Of a stretch of DNA of 64,000 nucleotides, positions 28,041 through 36,585 are shown one piece after another. Below the pieces are notes generated by a model, which was given only the letters and a program-made list of their open reading frames with translations, had not been told where the DNA came from and made no database searches. The first letter of the stretch is position 1; every line of letters begins with the position of its first letter. Both the position numbers and the translations under genes were made by a program. The stretch is from Collinsella aerofaciens (lineage in GTDB: Bacteria; Actinomycetota; Coriobacteriia; Coriobacteriales; Coriobacteriaceae): positions 8,374 to 72,373 of the forward strand of contig NZ_JAQLEM010000011.1 in the NCBI RefSeq assembly GCF_028209885.1, in the 5' to 3' direction.

Positions 28041-28382
28041 ATGGATGAGACTAGTAGACATACCGCACTCGCCAGAATCCGCAAAAAGTCAGGGCTTACT
28101 CAGCTTCAAATTGCGGACAGTCTTGGCGTTAGCAAGGCGACATATAGTGCATGGGAAACAGGTCGAGCAAAACTAGGAGAAGACCGCATTGTTGCATTGT
28201 GCGATCTCTTTGGATGCACGCCCAACGATATCCTTGGCTATACCAAAGATCCAGACGGAAGCCCTGCGTTTTTTACCGCTCAGGAAGACGAATATCTATC
28301 GCTCTTCAAAGCCCTGCCGCCAAACATCAAGGCCGACATTCTTGACATCATGCGTTATACGACAAAGGCCTGGAGACTCTAG
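28041..28382 (+). CDS. XRE-family (cro/cI HTH) regulator
   Basis: 113 residues. An N-terminal HTH_3 domain is clear: ALARIRKKSGLTQLQIADSLGVSKATYSAWETGRAKLGEDRIVALCDLFGC is split here as the classic five-helix XRE core (residues 9-60). The C-terminal half (ALPPNIKADILDIMRYTTKAW) is helical and may dimerise. GGGAG lies before the ATG at 28041; an in-frame codon at 27999 is less likely. It is divergent from the Hsp70/FtsK operon and probably controls it. Confidence 0.88.
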   Translation: MDETSRHTALARIRKKSGLTQLQIADSLGVSKATYSAWETGRAKLGEDRIVALCDLFGCTPNDILGYTKDPDGSPAFFTAQEDEYLSLFKALPPNIKADILDIMRYTTKAWRL

Positions 28383-28422
28383 GGCTTCTCTTTTGGCATC
28401 ATGAATGTTAACTAGATATAAT

Positions 28423-28491
28423 GTCCGACTTGCACAATCTAAATCGTCCAACTTGCACAATCTAAATCGTCCAACTTGCACAAATCAACGG
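28423..28491 (+). repeat. Three tandem 23-bp repeats upstream of the AAA/DUF4143 gene
   Basis: Units at 28423-28445, 28446-28468 and 28469-28491 share GTCCAACTTGCACAA plus a variable end. The first two differ by a single base; the third diverges in its last eight. They are framed by TATAAT at 28417-28422 and by TATAAT at 28492-28497. The 23-bp period and the position directly against a -10 box suggest repeated operator sites. Confidence 0.75.
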
Positions 28492-28520
28492 TATAATACC
28501 CTGCTAGCAAGGAGGGTGAC

Positions 28521-29795
28521 ATGAGTTCGATTGAACACGGTTATTTACCACGAGTCGCGGACAAAGTGCTCGCCAGAAAACTAAAATCTTCTGGGGCTGT
28601 CCAAATCAAAGGGCCAAAATGGTGCGGCAAGACCGCAACGGCTGAACAGGCAGCCGCAAGCAGCATCTACATGCAAGACCCCGATAACGGTCCGAGCTAC
28701 ATCCAGCTTGCCGATTCGAAGCCCTCTCTCCTGCTCAAAGGAGATGAGCCACGCCTCATCGATGAATGGCAAATGGCCCCACAGCTTTGGGACGCCGTAA
28801 GGTTCGCGATCGACCGCGGCAAAGGACGAGGCAGGTTTATCCTCACCGGCTCCGCAACGCCTCGGGCAAGCGAAATGCCGGCACACTCAGGAGTCGGCCG
28901 CATAGCACGTATAAACATGCGCCCGATGTCCCTTTTTGAATCACGCGAGTCAACAGGATCAGTTTCGCTGGCAAGCCTGTTTGATGGAAACACCGATGTT
29001 GCCGATATAGTCGACTTCGATATCGAACGTATCGTCTACTCACTTTGCCGAGGAGGTTGGCCAGAAGCGGTTACCGAGCCAAACCATGGGATTGCGCTAT
29101 CCATGGCCCCTGATTACATCTCGGAACTGCTTGATTCCGATATCGACGAGATTGATGGACTGCGGAGAAATAAGACTTGGATGGCCCAGATTATTCGAAG
29201 CTACGCTCGCAATATCTCGACAGAGGCATCGCTCGCCACAATCGCTGCTGACATGCAAGGAGAACCTCCCTCAAGAAATACCGTTTCTGAATATGTCGAC
29301 GCCTTGACCCGCTCCTGCGTTTTCGAAGATCTCGAGGCATGGGCCCCGCGGCTCCGCTCAAAAACCGCCGTACGGACGAGTCCGACGCGCCATTTCTGCG
29401 ATCCATCGCTTGCGGTCGCAGCCCTGGGGGCAACGCCTCAAAAGCTCCTGGAGGATTTTGAAACATTTGGGCTTCTGTTTGAATCGATGTGCATCCGTGA
29501 CCTGCGCACCTATATGGATTTGCTTGGCGGCAAGGTTTACCACTATCGGGACAAGACCGACCTTGAAGCCGATGCCGTACTCGTGCTAGATGACGGCAGG
29601 TACGCTCTGGTTGAGGTCAAGCTTGGCTCAAAGCCTATAGACACCGCTGCCGCCAATCTCAAGAAACTCGCATCTAAAATCGATGCGACCCACCAAGGCG
29701 AAGCGTCCTTCTTGCTCGTTCTCACTGGAACCGCAACTGCCTACCGACGGGAAGACGGTGTCGTAGTCGCGCCGCTTGCTTCACTGGCACCGTAG
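28521..29795 (+). CDS. AAA_14/DUF4143 ATP-binding protein
   Basis: 424 residues. The N-terminal AAA domain has Walker A KGPKWCGKTAT (about 30-40) and Walker B PRLIDEWQMAP, with sensor-like ILTGSATPR. The C-terminal DUF4143 domain ends in a nuclease-like fold (KTDLEADAVLVLDDGRYALVEVKLG), matching the D...E-x-K pattern of PD-(D/E)xK proteins, though catalysis is not established for this family. AAGGAGGGTGAC precedes the ATG. The role is poorly defined; members are frequent accessory genes. It may or may not belong functionally to the island to its left. Its lower GC and A/T-rich promoter repeats fit horizontal acquisition. Confidence 0.9.
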   Translation: MSSIEHGYLPRVADKVLARKLKSSGAVQIKGPKWCGKTATAEQAAASSIYMQDPDNGPSYIQLADSKPSLLLKGDEPRLIDEWQMAPQLWDAVRFAIDRGKGRGRFILTGSATPRASEMPAHSGVGRIARINMRPMSLFESRESTGSVSLASLFDGNTDVADIVDFDIERIVYSLCRGGWPEAVTEPNHGIALSMAPDYISELLDSDIDEIDGLRRNKTWMAQIIRSYARNISTEASLATIAADMQGEPPSRNTVSEYVDALTRSCVFEDLEAWAPRLRSKTAVRTSPTRHFCDPSLAVAALGATPQKLLEDFETFGLLFESMCIRDLRTYMDLLGGKVYHYRDKTDLEADAVLVLDDGRYALVEVKLGSKPIDTAAANLKKLASKIDATHQGEASFLLVLTGTATAYRREDGVVVAPLASLAP

Positions 29796-29881
29796 GACAA
29801 CTGGCATACAGCGGCGGGCGCGGGAGCCCTCCGTAGTAGAATCTGAACCACTGAATAGACCCGTACAAAAGGAGATTTCCC

Positions 29882-30130
29882 ATGCATGACGTCGGAATGA
29901 ACATGAGCCAGCTTGCCATGAGCGTCAAGCAGGTCGACGACACGATCGAGCTCGCCCACGAGTGGAGCCATCAGCTGCTGCATGCAACCGAGAACTTTGA
30001 TATGGAGCGCATTGGTGCCAAGCTCGAGGCCGCCATGGCGGCGCTCCACGAGGCGCACGACGCACTCGAGGGCTACGAGGAGGCCATCGAGGCCGACCAC
30101 AACTCCGTTGGCTCCGTAAAGCTGGTGTAG
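29882..30130 (+). CDS. Small His-rich helical protein preceding nikR
   Basis: 82 residues, all helical, with seven histidines and no cysteine (HEWSHQLLHATENF; LHEAHDALEGYEEA). I do not recognise the family. AAAAGGAGAT lies before the ATG. It ends one base before the nikR GTG, so the two are surely co-transcribed. Its histidines and position suggest a nickel-handling or hydrogenase-related accessory role, but this is inference. Confidence 0.8.
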   Translation: MHDVGMNMSQLAMSVKQVDDTIELAHEWSHQLLHATENFDMERIGAKLEAAMAALHEAHDALEGYEEAIEADHNSVGSVKLV

Positions 30131-30131
30131 C

Positions 30132-30644
30132 GTGACCGAGCACGAGCACACCTGCGATCACGGGCACGAGCATTCGCACGGGCCGACCGGCGACGCGGGC
30201 TGCCGCTGCAGCGGCTCCGCCTCCGAGCTAGTCCGTTTTTCGGTCACCGCGCCCGACGACCTGCTGCGCCGCTTTGACGAGCAGATCGCGCGCCGCGGTG
30301 ACGTTGCCAACCGTTCCGAGGCCGTGCGCGACCTGATTCGCGCCTCGATTGCCAAGGAGCAGATGCGAACGCCCGACGAGCAGGTCATCGGATCGCTCAC
30401 CATGATTTACGACCATCACACCGGCGACCTGACGCGACGCCTGGACGAGGTGCAGCACGACTACACCGACGAGATCGTATCGACTATGCACGTGCACCTG
30501 GACCACCACAACTGCTTGGAGATTCTGGCGCTTAAGGGTCGCGGCGAGCGTGTCTACGAGCTGGCTGACCGTCTGCTGGGCCTGCGCGGCGTTAAACACG
30601 GCGAGCTCACCTGCGCCGCCACCGAGCAGAGCTTGGAGCTGTAA
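30132..30644 (+). CDS. nikR: NikR nickel-responsive regulator with His/Cys-rich N-terminal extension
   Basis: 170 residues. Residues about 32-75 form the ribbon-helix-helix DNA-binding domain (VRFSVTAPDDLLRRFDEQI). The C-terminal ACT-like domain contains the full high-affinity nickel ligand pattern H-x10-H-x-H-x5-C (QH...MHVHLDHHNC). Unusually, about 30 residues precede the RHH, with HEHTCDHGHEHSHG and CRC, resembling metal-storage tails. The start is a GTG one base after the previous stop. NikR with Ni represses nickel uptake and, in some taxa, hydrogenase genes. A NikR-type dyad operator was not found nearby. Confidence 0.95.
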   Translation: MTEHEHTCDHGHEHSHGPTGDAGCRCSGSASELVRFSVTAPDDLLRRFDEQIARRGDVANRSEAVRDLIRASIAKEQMRTPDEQVIGSLTMIYDHHTGDLTRRLDEVQHDYTDEIVSTMHVHLDHHNCLEILALKGRGERVYELADRLLGLRGVKHGELTCAATEQSLEL

Positions 30645-30673
30645 CAGCACACATTTCAACGAAGGAGGGTCGC

Positions 30674-33145
30674 ATGCGACATGCGCATATCCATGTAACG
30701 GGCATTGTGCAGGGTGTCGGCATGCGACCGTTTGTGTATCGCGAGGCCATGGCGCATGGCATTTGCGGCTGGGTGCTCAACGCGGGCGATGGCGTGCATA
30801 TCGAGGCGCACGCTCTAAGCGAGTCGCTCGGCGAATTTGTCGCCGCGCTTTCCGAGCATGCACCTGCGGCGTCTCGCGTGGAGCATGTCGAGGTTGTGGA
30901 CCTGGCACCCGGCGACTGGGACGCCGCTAACGAGCAGGGCTTTCGCATTGTGGCGTCGCAGGATCAAACCGCCCACACGACGCTCATCTCACCCGACATC
31001 GCCACGTGCGACGACTGCCTGCGCGAGCTGTTCGACCCCGCCGACCGACGCTTTCACTATCCCTTTATCAACTGCACCAATTGCGGACCGCGCTTTACCA
31101 TCATCCGCTCGCTGCCCTATGACCGAGCGGCCACCTCGATGGATCGCTTTCCCATGTGCCCCACCTGCGCCGCAGAGTATGCCGACCCGCTCGATCGGCG
31201 GTTTCACGCGCAACCCGACGCCTGCTTTGAATGCGGGCCGCACATTACGTGGCGCGAGGCGGATCGCGACGTTGTACCAGCGGGTGTCGACGCAACACCA
31301 GCCGTCGGCTCCGCGCGCGAGGCCAGCGATGCCATCATCGAACGCTGTGTCGAGCTGCTGGCAGGCGGCGGGATCGTCGCCATCAAGGGTCTGGGAGGAT
31401 TCCATCTGGCCTGCGATGCCGCCAACGAACAGGCGGTGTGCGAGTTGCGCCGTCGCAAGCGTCGCAGCAACAAGCCGCTTGCCGTTATGGTGCGCAGCCT
31501 TGCCGACGCCGAGCGCCTGTGTCACATTGATGGCGTTGAGCGCGACCTGCTGGCCGGCAGTGTTCGTCCCATTGTGCTGTTGCGTCGCCGCGCAGCCGGC
31601 AGCGACACCCACGGCTCCCCCAACGCCCTCGAACTCGCGCCATCCGTCGCGCACGACTTGCCCGAGCTCGGCGTCATGCTCCCCTACACCCCACTTCAAC
31701 ATTTGCTGCTCGCCGCGGCTGCAGCGCACGGTATGCACGCAATCGTCATGACCAGCGGAAACCTGAGCGAAGAGCCCATCGAGACCGACGACGACCTTGC
31801 CTGGGAACACCTCGTTGCCGCCGGCATCGCCGACGCGTTGCTCGGTAACGACCGCGCGATTCTGTCGCGCTACGACGACTCTGTGGTACGCGTGGTCGAC
31901 GGCGCCGTTATGCCCGTTCGCCGCGCTCGCGGATATGCACCCCAGCCGCTGCCGTTGTCGGCGCTCGACGGCGCTCCGTCCTGCGTGCTCGCCTGCGGGC
32001 CACAACAAAAGGCCACGATTGCGCTCACGCGTGAAGGGACGAACGGCGAGGCAACCTGTTTTGTGTCGCAGCATATCGGCGATGTTGAAAACGGCGGGAC
32101 CTTCGATGCCTGGAACGCCGCGCGCACGCGCTTGGAAGATCTCTTTGACTTGGCGCCCGCCGCCTTGGCCTGCGATCTACACCCCAGCTATCTATCGAGC
32201 CAGTGGGCGCGCGAGCAGGCGCGAAAATGCAATCTGCCGCTCATCGAGGTGCAGCACCATCATGCGCATGTCGCGAGCGTAATGGCCGAGGCTATCGCCG
32301 CGGGCCAGCTTACAACCGACGCGCGCGTCCTTGGCATCGCCTTTGACGGCACCGGCGCCGGCACCGATGGGACCATTTGGGGCGGCGAGTTTCTTGTTGC
32401 CAGCCTTGGCGGCTTTGAGCGCGCCGCGCATTTGCGCACCTGGGCGCTCCCCGGCGGGGCGGCCTCCGTGCGCGACGCCCGCCGCAACGCCTTTGCCCTG
32501 CTGAGCCAGCTCGGCCTGCTCGAACACCAGGGGGCCGAGCGACTCTTGGGCGGCCTAGACGAGCAAACACGTAGCGTGACGGCAACAATGATCGAACGTA
32601 GCATCAACAGCCCGCGCACCAGCAGTATGGGTCGCTTGTTTGATGCCGCAGCAGCGATTTTGGGCATTTGCGGCCAAGCGACCTACGAGGGTGAACCCGC
32701 CATCGAGCTTGAGGCCGCCGCCTGGCACGCGCTCGGCAGCGAAAGTACCTGTCCCACCGGCAATATGGCCAGCTTTTCCGTAACCGAATCATCCCGTCCG
32801 GACGACTGCCATGTTCTGAACTCCAGACCGCTTATTAAGGCGCTTTTGGAGGGAACCAGGGCCGGCGTGCCCGCCGGCAGGCTCGCGCTCGACTTCCACG
32901 TCACCACCGCACACGCGTCGGCCCGCATCGCAAGCGAGATCTGCGCCCGTGAAGGCCTCGACACCGTCGCGCTCTCGGGCGGTGTGTTCATGAACCGACT
33001 TTTGCTCCAGCTCCTCACCCGCGAGCTTAAAAGCATGGGTCTTACCGTCTTGGTTCCCCACTCCGTGCCCGTCAACGACGGCTGCATCGCCTACGGTCAG
33101 GCGGCAATCGCGCGCGCCCACCTCGCGCAGATCGCATCGCAGTAG
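30674..33145 (+). CDS. hypF: HypF carbamoyltransferase for [NiFe]-hydrogenase maturation
   Basis: 823 residues. Domains in order: acylphosphatase (VTGIVQGVGMRPFVYREA, 1-90); two zinc-finger units (CDDCLRELFDPADRRFHYPF ... CTNCGPRF; CPTCAAEY ... CFECGPH); YrdC-like domain (IVAIKGLGGFHLACDA ... KRRSNKPLAVMVR); Kae1-like domain with HHHAHVASVMAE and GIAFDGTGAGTDGTIWGGEF. It makes the carbamoyl group from carbamoyl phosphate and ATP and passes it to HypE Cys for conversion to cyanide. AAGGAGGGTCGC precedes the ATG. Confidence 0.98.
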   Translation: MRHAHIHVTGIVQGVGMRPFVYREAMAHGICGWVLNAGDGVHIEAHALSESLGEFVAALSEHAPAASRVEHVEVVDLAPGDWDAANEQGFRIVASQDQTAHTTLISPDIATCDDCLRELFDPADRRFHYPFINCTNCGPRFTIIRSLPYDRAATSMDRFPMCPTCAAEYADPLDRRFHAQPDACFECGPHITWREADRDVVPAGVDATPAVGSAREASDAIIERCVELLAGGGIVAIKGLGGFHLACDAANEQAVCELRRRKRRSNKPLAVMVRSLADAERLCHIDGVERDLLAGSVRPIVLLRRRAAGSDTHGSPNALELAPSVAHDLPELGVMLPYTPLQHLLLAAAAAHGMHAIVMTSGNLSEEPIETDDDLAWEHLVAAGIADALLGNDRAILSRYDDSVVRVVDGAVMPVRRARGYAPQPLPLSALDGAPSCVLACGPQQKATIALTREGTNGEATCFVSQHIGDVENGGTFDAWNAARTRLEDLFDLAPAALACDLHPSYLSSQWAREQARKCNLPLIEVQHHHAHVASVMAEAIAAGQLTTDARVLGIAFDGTGAGTDGTIWGGEFLVASLGGFERAAHLRTWALPGGAASVRDARRNAFALLSQLGLLEHQGAERLLGGLDEQTRSVTATMIERSINSPRTSSMGRLFDAAAAILGICGQATYEGEPAIELEAAAWHALGSESTCPTGNMASFSVTESSRPDDCHVLNSRPLIKALLEGTRAGVPAGRLALDFHVTTAHASARIASEICAREGLDTVALSGGVFMNRLLLQLLTRELKSMGLTVLVPHSVPVNDGCIAYGQAAIARAHLAQIASQ

Positions 33146-33278
33146 CCCGATTTCGCTCGTCGCCGCACCAACTGTCTCACGGGCGTAACGCGTTTGCCCG
33201 CGAACCCCGCGAGCGCTACCATCAAGCAATGGATTATCAAGCGCCTATCCAGCGCAAAGCGTATAAAAGGGGAACAAT

Positions 33279-33539
33279 ATGTGCCTTGCCGTTCCCGGCA
33301 AAGTAGTCAAACGCGACGACGACCTCAAGGCCACCGTCGACATGATGGGCATCGAGCGTCCGGTGTCGCTACGACTCGTGCCGACGGCACAAGTAGGCGA
33401 CTATATTCTGGTGCACGCTGGATTTGGCATCCAGATCGTCGACGAGCAGGAGGCGCAGGAGACGCTCGACCTGGTCAACACCATGACCGAACTGGTCGAA
33501 GAAGACCAACTGGCCAGCAACCCGGCCGAGGCATACTAG
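33279..33539 (+). CDS. hypC: HypC hydrogenase maturation chaperone
   Basis: 86 residues, beginning MCLAVPGKVV with the invariant Cys2 that binds iron together with HypD. The OB-fold body (VGDYILVHAGFGIQIVDEQEA) and short helical tail are normal for the family. AAGGGGAACA lies before the ATG. Its TAG stop shares a base with the hypD GTG (TAGTG), so the pair is translationally coupled. Confidence 0.97.
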   Translation: MCLAVPGKVVKRDDDLKATVDMMGIERPVSLRLVPTAQVGDYILVHAGFGIQIVDEQEAQETLDLVNTMTELVEEDQLASNPAEAY

Positions 33540-34651
33540 TGGCGGCCGGACAGCCGGCTCGCTCCGGTATCGACTTTTCGGCATTTCGCGATTCCAAACT
33601 GGCCCGCGAGCTCATCGAACGCATCCGTGAACTCGTCGGCGACCGCACCATCAACCTTATGGAAGTCTGCGGCACGCACACCGTGAGCATCGGTCGCTAT
33701 GGCTTTCGCTCCATTATGCCGGCGGGACTCAAGCTGCTGAGCGGCCCGGGTTGCCCCGTCTGCGTTACCGCCAACCGCGATATCGACCATGCAATCGCGC
33801 TCGCCAACATAGACGGCGCCATCATCACCACCTTTGGCGACATGATGCGCGTGCCTGGATCGTCCACCTCGCTCGCCGCGCAAAAGGCGGCAGGGCGCGA
33901 CATCCGCATTGTCTACTCACCACTCGACGCACTCGACATCGCTGAGCAAAACCCCGACCGCCCGGTCATCTTTATGGGTGTGGGCTTTGAGACCACCACT
34001 CCCACCATCGCCGCCGCCATTTTGGAGGCAGACGCACGCGGGCTGCAGAACTTCTCGGTCTACTGCGCCCACAAGACCACGCCGCCGGCGCTGCGCGCAA
34101 TCGCCAACGACCCCGAGACCACCATCGACGGCTTTATCCTGCCGGGCCACGTCGCCACTATCACGGGCTTAGCCCCTTTTGGCTTTTTGGTCGATGAGTT
34201 TAGGACCCCGGGCGTGGTTACGGGATTTGAGCCGGTCGACATTCTGCAGGGCATTTGCATGCTGGTCCAGATGGTTGTCGAGGATCGGCCCGCAATTGAC
34301 AACGCCTACCGCCGCGGCGTCAATATGGACGGCAACCCCGTGGCGCGCCAGCTGGTCGAGCAGGTATTTGAGCCGTGCGATACCACATGGCGCGGGCTGG
34401 GGCCGATTGCCAACTCGGGCCTTTCCATCCGCCCCGAGTTCTCTCGCTTTGACGCCGGCTCCCGCTATGACGTGCCCATTGAACCGACAGTCGAGCCGCG
34501 CGGATGCCGCTGCGGTGACGTGTTGCGCGGAGCCATTACGCCGGGCAACTGCCCTCTGTTCGGCCACGCTTGTACACCCGAGCATCCCGTCGGCCCCTGC
34601 ATGGTGAGCTCCGAGGGCAGCTGTGCAGCATATTTCCGTTACCGAGGCTAA
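33539..34651 (+). CDS. hypD: HypD iron-sulfur scaffold for Fe(CN)2CO assembly
   Basis: 370 residues. Conserved family motifs are NLMEVCGTHT, LLSGPGCPVCVT, TTFGDMMRVPGS, GVGFETTTPT and GFILPGHV. The C-terminal cysteines (RGCRCGDVLRGAITPGNCPLFGHACTP is represented by Cys in CRCGD, NCPLFG, HACTP) bind the [4Fe-4S] cluster. The start is a GTG at 33539 overlapping the hypC stop; the in-frame sequence back to 33194 runs through hypC in another frame and is not HypD-like. Confidence 0.97.
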   Translation: MAAGQPARSGIDFSAFRDSKLARELIERIRELVGDRTINLMEVCGTHTVSIGRYGFRSIMPAGLKLLSGPGCPVCVTANRDIDHAIALANIDGAIITTFGDMMRVPGSSTSLAAQKAAGRDIRIVYSPLDALDIAEQNPDRPVIFMGVGFETTTPTIAAAILEADARGLQNFSVYCAHKTTPPALRAIANDPETTIDGFILPGHVATITGLAPFGFLVDEFRTPGVVTGFEPVDILQGICMLVQMVVEDRPAIDNAYRRGVNMDGNPVARQLVEQVFEPCDTTWRGLGPIANSGLSIRPEFSRFDAGSRYDVPIEPTVEPRGCRCGDVLRGAITPGNCPLFGHACTPEHPVGPCMVSSEGSCAAYFRYRG

Positions 34652-34656
34652 TAGGT

Positions 34657-34680
34657 TCCGCCGCTCTAACGAACGGCGGA
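34657..34680 (+). other. Small hairpin between hypD and hypE
   Basis: TCCGCCG (34657-34663) pairs with CGGCGGA (34674-34680). There is no U-run. TATAAT at 34705-34710 lies close to hypE, without a convincing -35. The hairpin could be an mRNA stability element. Confidence 0.4.
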
Positions 34681-34735
34681 CCGGTCGACGCTGCGCCTCA
34701 CCCATATAATTCCACCCATGATTGGAGTTTTCGAT

Positions 34736-35770
34736 ATGTCCCATAGCGTTACCGATAGCACCGTCCTGCTGGGCCACGGCTCCGGCGGCCAGATGATGAA
34801 ACGCATCATCGACGAGGTCTTTTTGGATGCCTTTGGGTCGCCCGAGCTGCTCGAGGGCAACGATGCCGGCGTCGCCGCACTGCCCGCGAGTGGGCGCATC
34901 GCCATGTCGACCGACAGCTTTGTGGTGACGCCGCAGTTCTTCCCCGGTGGCAACATCGGCCGCCTAGCCGTGTGCGGAACCGTCAACGATGTCGCGACCT
35001 CGGGTGCCAATGTACGCTACCTGTCGTGCGGCTTTATCCTCGAAGAGGGCTATCCCATGGACAAGCTGCGTCAGATTGTGCAGACCATGGCCGAGACGGC
35101 GCGCGAGGCGGGCGTGGCGATCATCACCGGCGACACCAAGGTGGTCGAGCGCGGCGGGGCCGACGGCGTCTACATCAATACCGCCGGCGTGGGCGAGGTG
35201 CCCGCGGGCGTGACGCTCAGCGGAGCAAACTGCCAGGCCGGCGATGTCATCCTGGTCTCGGGCACGCTGGGTGACCACGGCATCGCCATCATGAGCCAGC
35301 GCGAGGGCTTGGCGTTTTCGAGCAACATCGAGAGCGACGCCGCGCCGCTCAACCACCTGATAGCCGACGTTCTGGCCGCAGCCCCCGACACGCGCTGTTT
35401 CCGCGACCCCACGCGCGGCGGCCTTGCATCCACACTCAATGAGTTTGCGCAGGCCAGCTGCGTTGCGATGGAGATCGACGAGGACGCCGTGCCCGTGCGC
35501 CCCGATGTGCAGGCCGCCTGTGAGATGCTCGGCTACGACGTGTTGCAGGTTGCCAACGAGGGCAAGATGGTCGCCGTGGTGCCGGCCGAGCAGGCCAATG
35601 CGGCTCTAGCCGCCATGCGTGCCGCCCGCTACGGAGAGAACGCCACGATTATCGGCCGCGTGTTGCCGCTTAGATCAGACGCTCGACCCGCCGTGCGCGT
35701 ACGCACCGGCTGGGGCTCGACCCGTATCCTCGACATGCTCGTGGGCGAGCAGCTGCCGAGGATTTGCTAA
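34736..35770 (+). CDS. hypE: HypE, carbamoyl dehydratase (thiocyanate-forming)
   Basis: About 344 residues. PurM/ThiL-like fold with LLGHGSGGQMMKRII, AMSTDSFVVTP, VCGTVNDVATSGA, ITGDTKVVERGGADGVYI and RDPTRGGLASTLNE. It ends in PRIC, the mobile C-terminal tail whose cysteine accepts the carbamoyl from HypF. I favour the ATG at 34736, which has TTGGAG 8 nt upstream, over the ATG at 34718, which has none. It closes the hyp cluster; hypA and hypB are not in the window. Confidence 0.96.
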   Translation: MSHSVTDSTVLLGHGSGGQMMKRIIDEVFLDAFGSPELLEGNDAGVAALPASGRIAMSTDSFVVTPQFFPGGNIGRLAVCGTVNDVATSGANVRYLSCGFILEEGYPMDKLRQIVQTMAETAREAGVAIITGDTKVVERGGADGVYINTAGVGEVPAGVTLSGANCQAGDVILVSGTLGDHGIAIMSQREGLAFSSNIESDAAPLNHLIADVLAAAPDTRCFRDPTRGGLASTLNEFAQASCVAMEIDEDAVPVRPDVQAACEMLGYDVLQVANEGKMVAVVPAEQANAALAAMRAARYGENATIIGRVLPLRSDARPAVRVRTGWGSTRILDMLVGEQLPRIC

Positions 35771-35874
35771 CGACAAAGGCTCAGGGCTATTAAAGATATT
35801 CAGATTCCAAACATGCCCGGCACGCATGCCCAGTATTATGAGGTGCGTTTTGGAACCCAATGACGGGAGCTTTC

Positions 35875-36543
35875 ATGGCAGCAGCTTTTTCCCATGTGAT
35901 TTTTGATCTGGACGGCACCATCCTCAACACGCTCGAGGACCTGGCGACCGCCGGCAACCATACCTGCGAGACGCACGGCTGGCCTACGTTTGCCGTCGAC
36001 GAGTACCGCTACAAGGTGGGAAACGGCATGCTCAAGCTGGTTGAGCGCTTTATGCCCGCCGAGTATGCGGGCGACGGCCGCATGTTTGAGCAGACGCTTG
36101 CCGAGTTTAGGGCTTACTACGGCGAGCACAAGGAGGACCACACCGCCCCCTATGCCGGCACGATCGAGATGCTCGACCGCTTGCGCGCCGCGGGTGTGCA
36201 ACTTGCCGTGCTCACTAACAAGGACCACGTCTCGGCGGCTCCGCTTATCGAGAAGTATTTTGGTTCCGAGCGCTTTGCGCTGGTGCAGGGCCGCGTCGAT
36301 GCGTTTCCGCCCAAGCCCGAAGCACCCGTCACGCTGCATGTGATGGAAGAGCTAGGCGCCGACCCGGCGACCACGCTCTACGTAGGCGATTCCAATGTCG
36401 ATATCCTGACCGGCCACAACGCCGGCCTTAAGAGTGCGGGCGTCAGCTGGGGTTTCCGCGGCCGCGCAGAGCTGGAAGCCACCGGCGCCGACTACGTGGT
36501 GGACACCCAGGCAGAGCTCGCAGCGCTGATCCTGGGCGAGTAA
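35875..36543 (+). CDS. HAD-family phosphatase (phosphoglycolate-phosphatase-like)
   Basis: About 222 residues. HAD motif I is VIFDLDGTILNT, motif II LAVLTNKD, motif III lysine in FPPKPEAP, motif IV YVGDSNVDILTGHNAG. The cap lies between motifs I and II (helical C1 cap), as in Gph/PgmB proteins. The start at 35875 has GGGAGC; an in-frame ATG at 35860 lacks one. Substrate could be phosphoglycolate or another small phosphomonoester; it is not fixed by sequence. Confidence 0.93.
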   Translation: MAAAFSHVIFDLDGTILNTLEDLATAGNHTCETHGWPTFAVDEYRYKVGNGMLKLVERFMPAEYAGDGRMFEQTLAEFRAYYGEHKEDHTAPYAGTIEMLDRLRAAGVQLAVLTNKDHVSAAPLIEKYFGSERFALVQGRVDAFPPKPEAPVTLHVMEELGADPATTLYVGDSNVDILTGHNAGLKSAGVSWGFRGRAELEATGADYVVDTQAELAALILGE

Positions 36544-36585
36544 CGAGCGACACTGCTTAACGCAGCTGCGACAATTCTTCCGCGC

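Noticed and set aside
28423..28491. Possible CRISPR array
   Set aside because: The 23-bp units are directly adjacent with no spacers, and no cas genes are present.
33194..33538. Extended N-terminus for HypD
   Set aside because: The in-frame extension lies over hypC in another frame; the coupled GTG at 33539 gives the normal HypD length.
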